Source: Halomontanus rarus
Lineage (GTDB): Archaea > Halobacteriota > Halobacteria > Halobacteriales > Natrialbaceae
Assembly (NCBI RefSeq): GCF_029338335.1
Contig: NZ_CP119796.1
Length of the DNA: 64,000 bases
Strand: one strand, 5' to 3'
Shown here: in pieces, positions 53,896 through 62,698 of the stretch
How the letters are laid out: each line of letters starts with the position of its first letter
Position numbering within the stretch: the first letter of the stretch is position 1
Made by a program: the position numbers and the translations under genes
Notes under the pieces: model-generated
What the model was told of the DNA's origin: nothing
The model's database searches: none
What the model saw: only the letters and a program-made list of their open reading frames with translations

Positions 53896-54309
53896 ATGTA
53901 CGAAGACAACTCGCGGGGTCTTGAAGGCCCCGAACGACCAGTGGAATCGCCGGAAACTGACCAGCGAATCATCGCCGACGGTGGAACGTTGTGGACGGAC
54001 CTCACCGGGTTCCAGCGTGACGTACTAATCGCGATCCGCCAACTCGAGCGCGCCGACGAGACGAGATCGGGCCAAGCGATCAAACAGGTACTTGAGGACC
54101 AGCAGGGCGAGGTTCTCCACGGACGACTGTACTCGAATCTCGACGAACTAGTCGACGCCGAGCTCGTCGTGAAAAGCGAAATCGACGGTCGGACGAACAG
54201 CTACACGCTGACCGAGAGCGCGCGGGCGATGCTCGAGGAGAGCGCGAAACGGCTCGCGGACGCCTGCGGAATGCAGGTCGCCGCGACCGACGGGGGTCGA
54301 TCCGAATGA
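53896..54309 (+). CDS. PadR-like transcriptional regulator
   Basis: 137 aa from ATG 53896; the long open frame upstream is not coding and includes the minus-strand repressor gene. LTGFQRDVLIAIRQLE, HGRLYSNLDELVDAELV and RTNSYTLTESA match the PadR-type winged helix. It has a probable leader of about 110 nt. It overlaps the next small gene (ATGA). With the divergent repressor it probably forms a two-gene switch. Confidence 0.85.
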   Translation: MYEDNSRGLEGPERPVESPETDQRIIADGGTLWTDLTGFQRDVLIAIRQLERADETRSGQAIKQVLEDQQGEVLHGRLYSNLDELVDAELVVKSEIDGRTNSYTLTESARAMLEESAKRLADACGMQVAATDGGRSE

Positions 54310-54410
54310 GCTGGGTCAGCGAACCCGAGACGACCTGGTGCGCGGCGTGCCAGCGATACCGCGTCTCGTGCGCGCACATTGAGACCGGTTCTCGAGGTGA
54401 GCGTCGATGA
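54306..54410 (+). CDS. 34-aa Cys-rich peptide
   Basis: MSWVSEPETTWCAACQRYRV then SCAH: a C-A-A-C and C-A-H site, a probable single zinc knuckle. ATGA overlaps at both ends (start inside the PadR-like stop, stop overlapping ATG 54407) support it being translated. Function unknown. Confidence 0.6.
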   Translation: MSWVSEPETTWCAACQRYRVSCAHIETGSRGERR

Positions 54411-54727
54411 TCGAACTCACCGAGCTCTCGGACGAGGAGATCGAAGCCGTCGTTAATACGCGCGGGTTCCAGAAGATGCTCGCCTACCGGCGACTCTCCG
54501 ACGGAATCGAAGTGCTCGAAGACGAGGACCAGATTTTCGAGTCGATGGTCTCGTCGATCACGAAACAGCACTCACAGGTGCGGTCGGAGGATTCGACGCG
54601 CGAGTTCTTCCGACTGTTCCGCTCCGAGGTCGAGACGTTCACCGAAGGACTCGCCGACGAGGAGAACAGCGCTGATCAGGGAGACCTCGAAGACCTCTAC
54701 GTCGACGACGGTGGTCGCGATGAGTGA
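54407..54727 (+). CDS. Hypothetical small acidic protein
   Basis: 106 aa, helical and acidic (LSDEEIEAVVNTRGFQKMLAY; tail GDLEDLYVDDGG). No recognised family. Part of the operon leading to the integrase; such small proteins can be recombination directionality factors, but nothing in the sequence proves this. Confidence 0.6.
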   Translation: MIELTELSDEEIEAVVNTRGFQKMLAYRRLSDGIEVLEDEDQIFESMVSSITKQHSQVRSEDSTREFFRLFRSEVETFTEGLADEENSADQGDLEDLYVDDGGRDE

Positions 54728-54998
54728 CGAGTTCCTTTCGCTCGAGCGGCAGGCCGACGAGATGGAACGGCAGGCTGATGCCCTCGAGACGATCGCAAAC
54801 GAACTGCGCTTCCAGAACGCGGCGCTCGTCGAGATCGCGTGGCGACTGCATCACCTCGAGTGCGGAATCGATCCACACGCGAGCGAGCACACGATGAGCC
54901 ATCGAGCGTTCATGACCGGACTCGATGATCACGATTTCGAGCGACGCGAGCGGGAAGAAGATTCGAATGCTCGCGAGATCGCCGGGGGTAACAGATGA
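54720..54998 (+). CDS. Hypothetical coiled-coil protein
   Basis: 92 aa from ATG 54720, overlapping the previous gene by 8 nt. A heptad-like stretch (SLERQADEMERQADALETIANELR) predicts a coiled coil, followed by a His-rich segment (RLHHLECGIDPHASEHTMSHR). Next to int; possible accessory factor for integration. Confidence 0.6.
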   Translation: MSDEFLSLERQADEMERQADALETIANELRFQNAALVEIAWRLHHLECGIDPHASEHTMSHRAFMTGLDDHDFERREREEDSNAREIAGGNR

Positions 54999-56005
54999 GC
55001 GGTCTCGAACCGCTCGCACCTGCGGAAGCGGTGAACCACTATCTGAACCACCGTGAACCGGAACTCTCCGAGAAGAGCGTCGAGAATCATCGCTATCGGC
55101 TCAATTCGTTCGTGGAGTGGTGTCAGAAACACGGTCTCGAGAATCTCAACGATCTCACCGGCCGAGACCTACACCAGTTCCGAACGTGGCGACGGAGAGA
55201 GGGTATTTCGGCTGTCACGCTTCGGGGTCAACTCGCAACGGTTCGCGTCTTCCTCGAGTTCTGCGCAGACATCGACGCCGTCGAACCGGGAATGCGCGAG
55301 CGTGTTCGGCTACCGGAGGTTGATCCTGAGGAAGAGGCTCGTGACGTGAAACTCGAGGAAGAGCACGCGAATGATATTCTCAACCACCTACACCGGTTCG
55401 AGTACGCGTCTCGCGAGCACGTGATTATGGCGATCCTCTGGCACACGGGAATTCGGCTCGGGAGCCTCCGTGCGTTCGATCTCGAGGATTTCGATCCCGA
55501 CGAGCAATGTCTGGATCTCAATCACCGGCCGGAGTCAGAAACGCCGCTGAAGAACGGAAAGAGCGCAGAGCGTTCGATCGCGGTCGGTGAGTCCTATTGC
55601 TCGGTGATTCAGGACTACATCGACGTCAATCGGTACGACGTTACCGACGATCACGGTCGCAATCCGCTGATCACGAGTCGGCAGGGTCGGCTGTCCGGAA
55701 CGGCGATCCGGCTCGCCGTGTATCAGACGACGCGCCCGTGCGAGTACGGACCTTGTCCGCACGACCGCGATCCTGCCGAGTGTGAAGCGGTACAGGAAAC
55801 GGCTCATGCGAGTCGTTGCCCGAGTGGCCGATCTCCACACGGCGTGCGACGTGGGTCGATCACGAGGCATCTTCGCGACGGTACGCCCGAGGAAATCGTC
55901 TCCGATCGAATGAACGTTTCGGGAGATATCCTCGACCAGCATTACGACCGACGGACCGAACGCGAGAAAATGGAACTTCGCCGTCAATTCATCAAGGGTT
56001 CATGA
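54995..56005 (+). CDS. int: Tyrosine recombinase (integrase)
   Basis: 336 aa. SAM-like N-terminal DNA-binding domain (residues about 8-95), then the catalytic domain with TGIRLGSLRA (Arg I), SPHGVRRGSITRHLR (HxxR) and LDQHYDRR (Tyr nucleophile). A Cys-rich insertion (CEYGPCPHDRDPAECEAV...CPSG) precedes the HxxR box. It integrates the element at tRNA-Ala. ATG 54995 overlaps the previous gene by 4 nt; the gene ends 106 nt before the attachment core. Confidence 0.93.
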   Translation: MSGLEPLAPAEAVNHYLNHREPELSEKSVENHRYRLNSFVEWCQKHGLENLNDLTGRDLHQFRTWRRREGISAVTLRGQLATVRVFLEFCADIDAVEPGMRERVRLPEVDPEEEARDVKLEEEHANDILNHLHRFEYASREHVIMAILWHTGIRLGSLRAFDLEDFDPDEQCLDLNHRPESETPLKNGKSAERSIAVGESYCSVIQDYIDVNRYDVTDDHGRNPLITSRQGRLSGTAIRLAVYQTTRPCEYGPCPHDRDPAECEAVQETAHASRCPSGRSPHGVRRGSITRHLRDGTPEEIVSDRMNVSGDILDQHYDRRTEREKMELRRQFIKGS

Positions 56006-56057
56006 ACGCCAATTACGCGGAATATTCCACGGACAGTAGTCGAGAGTGCAGTTTTCA

Positions 56058-56071
56058 GAATTCGGAGAGTA
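56058..56071. repeat. Left arm-type repeat of attP
   Basis: GAATTCGGAGAGTA, the inverted 13/14 match to TACTCTCGGAATTC at 56177-56190 (also 26358-26371). The two lie on either side of the core, 40 and 52 nt from it. Confidence 0.55.
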
Positions 56072-56111
56072 ACACCATCACAACTTTACCGCAGTTTAAA
56101 GTGTTCGCACC

Positions 56112-56124
56112 CCCGGCGAGTCCA
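56112..56124 (+). other. Junction att core (attP-equivalent)
   Basis: CCCGGCGAGTCCA, preceded by the right end of copy 1 and followed by the left end of copy 2. No tRNA is completed here, since the upstream 59 nt of tRNA are absent, so the site equals the attP of a circular form. Confidence 0.85.
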
Positions 56125-56176
56125 TCCGAAATTAACCGGTATTCTCGGGGTTTCTACATCCGGAGTAGCTACGCTA

Positions 56177-56190
56177 TACTCTCGGAATTC
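56177..56190. repeat. Right arm-type repeat of attP
   Basis: TACTCTCGGAATTC, inverted match (13/14) to 56058-56071. The same sequence is present in copy 1 at 26358-26371. Confidence 0.55.
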
Positions 56191-56292
56191 GTCGGAATTA
56201 CCGTTGGAGAACGCTCCCTCAAAATTAGACTCCATAAGTAATTCTTACGCGGGTCCACGGAGTCGAGCGGTTAGTATAGGGAGGTGGTCTGC

Positions 56293-56580
56293 GTGAACCG
56301 TCTTTTCCGTGGGCGGAACCCTCAGCGCTGTCTGAAGTGTGGTTCACATGTCACCCCTGAGTTCCGACGCGGCTACGGCGATGAGGACGATCGTGCCCAC
56401 CGCTGTCCCGAGTGCGATACGGTGAACCGAATCGCGAAGGGAAGCGCAGCTGGACTCGACGTCAAAATCGTCGATCCGCTCGAGCAACCCGGTCGCTTCG
56501 GCGGTTCGTTCGAAGAGCTTCCGAAGAACGTCCAGGCGCTCTGCCGCGAGGTCGCGACTGACGGAGGTGAGGAACAGTGA
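56293..56580 (+). CDS. DUF7563-like zinc-ribbon protein (copy 2)
   Basis: Identical to 26474-26761, including the GGAGGTG ribosome-binding site (56280-56286). It is the first gene after the internal attP. Confidence 0.8.
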   Translation: MNRLFRGRNPQRCLKCGSHVTPEFRRGYGDEDDRAHRCPECDTVNRIAKGSAAGLDVKIVDPLEQPGRFGGSFEELPKNVQALCREVATDGGEEQ

Positions 56581-57275
56581 GCGATCTTTCCTCGAGTAGT
56601 ACCTATCGCGAATTAATTCATGGAGACACCTTCGAGTTACTTCGCGGACTCGAAACTGACAGTGCGCACTGTGCAATAGTAGATTATCCGTGGGAGTTCG
56701 ATCGCGAGAATGGAACAGGACGGTATACTGAGTTCTACGAAACAGAACTTATCGATCGCTTCGCTGACGTGCTCGCTGAACTCTCGCGAATTCTCATTGA
56801 CGGCTCTTGGCTGTTCGCGTTCGCCGACGACGAGATCCAACTGGATGTTCACGGCCTAATCGAGGATTCCGATTTCAAGCGCCGACAGACGTGTGTATGG
56901 GACTTCGAGCAGTTATCGATGGGTGCGTATCATCGGATCGCACACTATCCAATTCTCACTGCGACTGTTGGTGACACAGATCGACAACTCCGGTCCCGAG
57001 GGACCGTCTACCGGGCGCTGCGCTCGACCGGTGCTATCAGCGTCGGCCACGAGCGTCCTACATCGAAACCCATTGACCTCTACCGCCAGATGCTCGAGCC
57101 ACCCGTACTCGAGCAGGGGGAACGGCTGCTTGAGCCATTCGCAGGTACCGCACCGGGGCTCTCGGTTTGCCAAGAGCGAAATCTGAGGTACTGGGGTGTA
57201 GATATTGATGCGGAGATCGTCGAGGAACGCCAGCAGGAGCCAGCCGCAGTCTCACTCAAGGGGTGGCTCTCGTGA
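56577..57275 (+). CDS. DNA methyltransferase (copy 2)
   Basis: Identical to 26758-27456: VDYPW catalytic motif and late AdoMet motif EPFAGTAPG. Confidence 0.88.
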   Translation: MSDLSSSSTYRELIHGDTFELLRGLETDSAHCAIVDYPWEFDRENGTGRYTEFYETELIDRFADVLAELSRILIDGSWLFAFADDEIQLDVHGLIEDSDFKRRQTCVWDFEQLSMGAYHRIAHYPILTATVGDTDRQLRSRGTVYRALRSTGAISVGHERPTSKPIDLYRQMLEPPVLEQGERLLEPFAGTAPGLSVCQERNLRYWGVDIDAEIVEERQQEPAAVSLKGWLS

Positions 57276-57580
57276 CGTCTTCAGATAATTCTGAGCGCCC
57301 GCGAACGTGGGACGCAGCCTACGAAGACTGGGCAAACAAAGCCGGTGAGAACCTCGAGAAGTGGGGTCATCAAAATATTGATACGCTGTTGCTCGCAACC
57401 CAAGAGGAACTCGGAGAGTTGTCGCAAGCATTTCTCGAGGCGCGTGATGAAGGTGGAGATCCAGAGCAGATCCGAGAGGAACTTGATGATCTCGCGGCGC
57501 TCATGTTCCAGATCCAGTTCTCGGTCGAATACTGCTCACTACAGTCGACGACTAAGCGAATGGGGGGTGACGACTCGTGA
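57272..57580 (+). CDS. MazG-like protein (copy 2)
   Basis: Identical to 27453-27761, with the ExxE...ExxD motif and GTGA overlap. Confidence 0.82.
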   Translation: MTSSDNSERPRTWDAAYEDWANKAGENLEKWGHQNIDTLLLATQEELGELSQAFLEARDEGGDPEQIREELDDLAALMFQIQFSVEYCSLQSTTKRMGGDDS

Positions 57581-58347
57581 GCCTCGAGGACTTCGGGGTC
57601 ACGAGCCGCGAATCGCTCCGTGACGTTGCGACGAATCAGCACGGGGAGAAGGCCTGTCCGGTCTGTTCGAACCCTATCGGTCACACTGAAGACGTCATGG
57701 AGATCCCGGTCCGCCGACTCGTCAACGACGATCTTCGAGAGCGGCTCGAGGATCTCGGTCGTGTCTACGTGCGCTCGCGCGGCTGGCAGTGTCACGTCGA
57801 TGACCTACTGTTACCACAAACCGTCTCCGGTCCAAAGGCTGCTGGATTCGCTTCGAGCACGTGGACGGGCGTTCGCGCGCAATTTGGCGATGGATCGACT
57901 GGTTGGGTTCCAGTCCTAAACGAGGATCTACCGGACGTCCCGTTCGAGGAACTCAACGACCTGGACGACGCGAGCGACGAGCGAACTCGAGTCGGGATGT
58001 GGATGAAGGATGATTGCGACGTCTACGCTGGTCGCGCGAAGTCCGGAGAATCGGACCTGCTCAACACCGAACCCGGCGACCGTGGCTGGTTGGGGAACCC
58101 GTTCTCGGTCGAACGGTTCGGGCGCGAGCAGGCGATCGCGATGTACACGCACGCGGTTTTGCACCGGTGCGAACAAGACGTCGAGTTCCGAAACGCCCTC
58201 GGAGACCTCCAAGGCACGGGAACCGTGCTGGGGTGCTGGTGTCGTCGCCTCAAGGACGACGAACCGGCCTGTCACTGCGACGTCCTGGTACGGGTGATCG
58301 ACGACGTCCTCGTTCCCCGAAATCACAACGGAGGTGAGAACGCGTGA
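57577..58347 (+). CDS. Zinc-finger / DUF4326 protein (copy 2)
   Basis: Identical to 27758-28528. Confidence 0.82.
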   Translation: MSLEDFGVTSRESLRDVATNQHGEKACPVCSNPIGHTEDVMEIPVRRLVNDDLRERLEDLGRVYVRSRGWQCHVDDLLLPQTVSGPKAAGFASSTWTGVRAQFGDGSTGWVPVLNEDLPDVPFEELNDLDDASDERTRVGMWMKDDCDVYAGRAKSGESDLLNTEPGDRGWLGNPFSVERFGREQAIAMYTHAVLHRCEQDVEFRNALGDLQGTGTVLGCWCRRLKDDEPACHCDVLVRVIDDVLVPRNHNGGENA

Positions 58348-58823
58348 GTCGGTCCGCAAACGCCGACCGCGGTCGACTCGCAGAGGAGTTCGCCTGCGAT
58401 CGGTGGGGTCTCGAGCACTTAGCGCTCGACGCGAATGCGCCGGACTGGCTCGACGCCCGTGTTCGTGACGACATCGTCACGGACCTTGGTTTTATTGTTG
58501 TTTCGCGTGGAACGCCAGTCGACGTAAAGTCGTGCTGGGACGTCTACGATGGTCGAGCCGGGCGAATCAAGATCAAGAAGTCGAACCACGATACCCTCCT
58601 CGAGGAAGATGGCGAGTACGTTATCTCGGTGTTGGATCGTGAAGCGTCCGACGTCGAAGACGAGAGCATCTGCGTCCTCCGTGCGGCACTCACGTCGGCG
58701 AAAACGGTCGATGCGATGGTCGACACGTGGTGGCCGTGCGGTCGATCGCAACGTGACGACGGTCCGTTCGTCCAGTTACCCTGGACGAGATTCTTCGACG
58801 ACCTCCGAGGTGACGAGCCGTGA
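58344..58823 (+). CDS. Putative PD-(D/E)XK nuclease-like protein (copy 2)
   Basis: Identical to 28525-29004. Confidence 0.6.
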   Translation: MSRSANADRGRLAEEFACDRWGLEHLALDANAPDWLDARVRDDIVTDLGFIVVSRGTPVDVKSCWDVYDGRAGRIKIKKSNHDTLLEEDGEYVISVLDREASDVEDESICVLRAALTSAKTVDAMVDTWWPCGRSQRDDGPFVQLPWTRFFDDLRGDEP

Positions 58824-60562
58824 GCTCCGACGCACGATCGGGAGCGACGCCGACCGTCGTTCCGGGCGGTGACTACGATCTCCCGCGAAACGAGGGCGTC
58901 GAGACGCGGACAAAGACGTATCCCACACCGTCGGGTCACGGTGGCGGTGGGAAGTTTGTGCTGAACGACGCGCATCGGCCTGTCGAGCACATTCCGTTCG
59001 ACGCCGGTGAGACTCGCGAGATACCCGACGGCTCGCTCTACCAGCACGCACGCGCCGCGTATTATGCGCACGAGGACGCGATCATCACCGATCCGGAGGG
59101 CAACGAGCGGATCGTTCTCTCTCGAGAGTTCGTTATCGACGGCGTTCCTCACGGCGTGATCTTCACCTCGAGCCGCTGGCGTGGCGGTCGCGGGAAGGGG
59201 GATCGCTACCGTCCGTTCTACAAGTACGACGTGACGGTGAAACCGCTCGATAACGATGGAAACATCGAGTGGAATCGAACGCCGCTGAACGCGCTGTCGC
59301 TGAAGATCCAACCACAGTACGAGGGACTCGTCGATAGTAGTGGAAACCCGGTAAATCTCCCGTACGGAATCGGGACACTCGTGCATGTTCAGACGACGTG
59401 GGTCGAGCACCCAGAGGTGCTCGCCGATCGCGCTGCCGAGTTGGTCGCACACGTCTTCGACTACGACCTCGAAACGAGCTCGATCAACGAGGAGAGCAAA
59501 GGATTCTGGAAAGCCGAGACGCACGTCCGCTACGACGATGCGAAGACCGATGACGTCGTGCATACTGTTCGCCAGAGCGCCGATCTCCTTGCCGAACACG
59601 CTGCCGACGTCGACACCGGCGGGCTCGCCTCGGGCGGTCAGTGGCTCGAGGCGAAGATCACAACGCGGGACTGGCACGAGCTCGGGTTCCCACGCCTGAA
59701 TGCGAACATCTTGCTGAAGGTGTACTACCCGGACAACCCGCAAGCCGTCGAGTATCCGTTCGATCAACCGAAGATGGAAGCAGCATTGATGGGGAATCCG
59801 AACGGCGACAACTATCACTGGAACGAGTGGGACGACATCATGCGCGCGCTTCGCGAGATCGTCCTGTCGCACCTGGTGTGGGCCGACGTCGGTGTGACCG
59901 AGCTCGTCGGCGACGACGTGTTCGACGGACCGACCGGCGATCCGTACGAGTGGCAGCATCCGGAGGGTCGGCGCTGGTGGCTCAGACGACACTACGAGTC
60001 GCTCGTTCCAGACCTCTACCGTGAAGTGACCAAGCCGAACACGCAGCTCGTCTACGATATCATCCAGTGCGTTCGACGGCACGGAACGGTCAACTACCAG
60101 ACGCTCATGGACGAGACCGGCGGTGCCTACCGAACCGTTCGCGAGCACGTTACTCGGTTGTGCTATCCGAACGGCGATCGCGAAAGCGACGAACCGGGTA
60201 TCCTCAAGAAGATTCAGGGCGTTCAGACGTGGGTTGCGTTCTCCTCAAGGTTCTTCGAGGATTGTGCCGACGACGCGCTCGACCAAGTGTACCCCGATGA
60301 CACGCCTGAAGACGAGCGTGAGCGGGCGGAAGAACGTCGCGAGGAGCGCCAGCAGCGCCAGCAAGAGAACGACGCCGACGAGCAAGAGGACGGTGGAGAC
60401 GGTCGCGACGATCGCGACGATCGGGGCGACGCCTGGACGCTGATCGACACGCTCAACTACCAGCCATCGAACGTTGGGAAGTTCATCGAACGCGGCGATA
60501 TCGACCCGCAGGACGTAAAGGTCCGGACGTCACCGTACGATTGGCTTCAGGCGACGGGTTAA
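58820..60562 (+). CDS. Large unrecognised protein with winged helix (copy 2)
   Basis: Identical to 29001-30743. Confidence 0.7.
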   Translation: MSSDARSGATPTVVPGGDYDLPRNEGVETRTKTYPTPSGHGGGGKFVLNDAHRPVEHIPFDAGETREIPDGSLYQHARAAYYAHEDAIITDPEGNERIVLSREFVIDGVPHGVIFTSSRWRGGRGKGDRYRPFYKYDVTVKPLDNDGNIEWNRTPLNALSLKIQPQYEGLVDSSGNPVNLPYGIGTLVHVQTTWVEHPEVLADRAAELVAHVFDYDLETSSINEESKGFWKAETHVRYDDAKTDDVVHTVRQSADLLAEHAADVDTGGLASGGQWLEAKITTRDWHELGFPRLNANILLKVYYPDNPQAVEYPFDQPKMEAALMGNPNGDNYHWNEWDDIMRALREIVLSHLVWADVGVTELVGDDVFDGPTGDPYEWQHPEGRRWWLRRHYESLVPDLYREVTKPNTQLVYDIIQCVRRHGTVNYQTLMDETGGAYRTVREHVTRLCYPNGDRESDEPGILKKIQGVQTWVAFSSRFFEDCADDALDQVYPDDTPEDERERAEERREERQQRQQENDADEQEDGGDGRDDRDDRGDAWTLIDTLNYQPSNVGKFIERGDIDPQDVKVRTSPYDWLQATG

Positions 60563-61264
60563 GCCGGCTCGTCGCCTCGTGTTCGCGTTCTCAGTAGCTA
60601 CAGCATTCGTCGACGACGCTGTTTTTGGCGCGTTCTACCGCTTCAATTTCATAACCTCAGAACTATGTCTTTATTCGCGTAATCTAACTACCGTCTCTTT
60701 CGTGGAGTGCCTCGAGTCGACGACGATCGCGAGCGTGAGCGCGAATGCGCGCTCGCCTTGGACCGGTGTTTTAGCGGGTATTCTGCCGTCTCAGGGGCGT
60801 ATCTGTCATGGTCTGTCGGCAGGGTCGGGTGCCAGCCCCCCATAGCCTATAGTGCCGCTGGGGCGGCAGGGTAAAACGGCCGGGGGCATAGCGCCCCCGG
60901 CCTACCGCACAAGGTCGGATTTGCTATTGAACGTTCTTGGACGGCGCTCACTCTAGTACTGAGGTATTATAGAGGGTGGCAGTGGATATCGCCACATGGG
61001 GCTACGAGGGTCGCATCAAATCTCACTGATTCTCGAGATCGCTCTCGGAAGTTCGATATACATCTTGATGAAAGTATTTCTGATTGAATAGTTTGGACTG
61101 CGAACTGACCATTGGGATTCCTACCAGTTCAGGTGATGTTCATGACGCCATGCAAGATATACAAAGCGTGTCTCGAACCCATGGTGAATTCTGTGGTCCT
61201 CAATGTCCCTATGCCACAACAAATGATATGATTTTTAATATGTGGTTTCTTATCCAGAATAGCA
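60563..61264. other. Hairpin-rich non-coding region (copy 2)
   Basis: Same as 30744-31445. The hairpins fall at 60737-60754, 60853-60868 and 60878-60902. Confidence 0.6.
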
Positions 61265-62143
61265 GTGATCAATCTCGATAGGATCAGACGATTTTTCCAA
61301 ACCCCATATGTGTGGTTGCTAATCATGAGTATCATTTTTGGAGTGTTATATTTTGGGATATTATTTGAGGTGATTCCTACGATATACCCATTGCTGCCTC
61401 GAAGTGAAATGATATTCATATCAAGGGGATTCTCAATAACACTCTTTGGATCATATCTAGTAGTTATCTTAATTGACCGATCATACAGAGAGTCAGAAGA
61501 ACAAGACCAACACCGAAGAGAAACAATCGCTCTACAACAACTGACTGCTCCAATCAACCGTAATTTAACGTTACTTGGGAACTGGTATGTCGCTTCTAAG
61601 CGTGAAAAGCCCAATGAGCCGCCAAAAAGTTACAATGAATTGTTTGGACCAGATTATTTTGAATCAGTCAAATGTCTTGATTTCTCAAAAGAATATAAGA
61701 CAGGAAATGAAAAAACGATTACATGGCTTTCTTGGAGTGCTAAGGAAATGATAGATCTTCGAGAAAATATTGACGAAACTGTCAAGAAATATGGGGATTC
61801 TATGGATACTGAACTAGTTGAAAATCTGCAGAGCCTATCTGGTTCATCCCTGGGGAGTATGATCATTCAAATAGAGCAAACGAACGCATTAGAATGTAAC
61901 TCAAATAATAGCGGTAAAAAGGCTGCTCCTTTATTGGCCAGTGAAGGTTGGGAAGATTCGTTAGAAAAACATGTCGAATCACTACTAAATATATCACAAT
62001 ATTATGAAGAAAATAACTCGATGGCCGTAAGCCCAGTCGACAAAAAAGGATTCTGGAGAGATGATATCTTTCCTAGGTTCGGTGTTGGAAATATTGAATA
62101 TAAAGAAAACGATGACTCTGACTCGCAATGGACAAGGTTATAA
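61265..62143 (+). CDS. AT-rich membrane protein (copy 2)
   Basis: Identical to 31446-32324. Confidence 0.7.
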   Translation: MINLDRIRRFFQTPYVWLLIMSIIFGVLYFGILFEVIPTIYPLLPRSEMIFISRGFSITLFGSYLVVILIDRSYRESEEQDQHRRETIALQQLTAPINRNLTLLGNWYVASKREKPNEPPKSYNELFGPDYFESVKCLDFSKEYKTGNEKTITWLSWSAKEMIDLRENIDETVKKYGDSMDTELVENLQSLSGSSLGSMIIQIEQTNALECNSNNSGKKAAPLLASEGWEDSLEKHVESLLNISQYYEENNSMAVSPVDKKGFWRDDIFPRFGVGNIEYKENDDSDSQWTRL

Positions 62144-62375
62144 TCTTAAAATAGTGCGGTTTCAAATCTAAACCACCAGACACGTCCGATAGACTGCCTG
62201 TCCCACTGTGTGGAATTCAATGTGCCAGGTGCTGCATAGGCGCTCTATGTTCAGCAGGTCGTTTCAGACACCAATCCGAGAGATGGGGTGACTACTCTGG
62301 TAACGTCTTCACCTGTACTATGCACTCATTCCAGTAGAATACAGAATAAAAGAAAGGGTGGCTAACTACTCTCAC

Positions 62376-62558
62376 TCACCGATTTGGCCGTTTGATCCGT
62401 GCGAAGTCGTCCCCTTCATCACACTGCCATAACACTGGTTCACCTCGCTCGAGTTCCAACTCTTCGGCGATATCTCTCGGGATCGTAACCGAGACGGTAT
62501 CATCGTAATCTCGACCTTGCACAGTCGTCGTCGTTGCGAACGTTTCGTAGACGGGCAT
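62376..62558 (-). CDS. AbrB/MazE-type DNA-binding protein (copy 2)
   Basis: Identical to 32557-32739. Confidence 0.8.
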   Translation of the reverse strand: MPVYETFATTTTVQGRDYDDTVSVTIPRDIAEELELERGEPVLWQCDEGDDFARIKRPNR

Positions 62559-62698
62559 ATCACGCTCTGAGTAACCTTCCGAGTGATAAATATAGGGTAT
62601 TATGAGAGTCTCAGACGGTTGTTAATCGATTCAATAATATTACATGATCTGATCTAGAGAGTACTCGAGACGGCCGGTCGCTCCGGTCGTGGAAACCA

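Larger units (their letters stand above)
26293..56111 (+). mobile_element. Integrated element, copy 1 (29,819 bp, tRNA-Ala target)
   Basis: Bounded on the left by the tRNA-Ala 3' end and on the right by a second copy of the same sequence. The integrase gene is at the right end. The modules are an early operon, a structural/membrane operon, cargo (HNH, Type I R-M) and a replication/lysogeny module. No capsid, terminase, portal or tail genes were found. It could be a pleolipovirus-like provirus or an integrative plasmid; the class is inferred. Confidence 0.9.
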
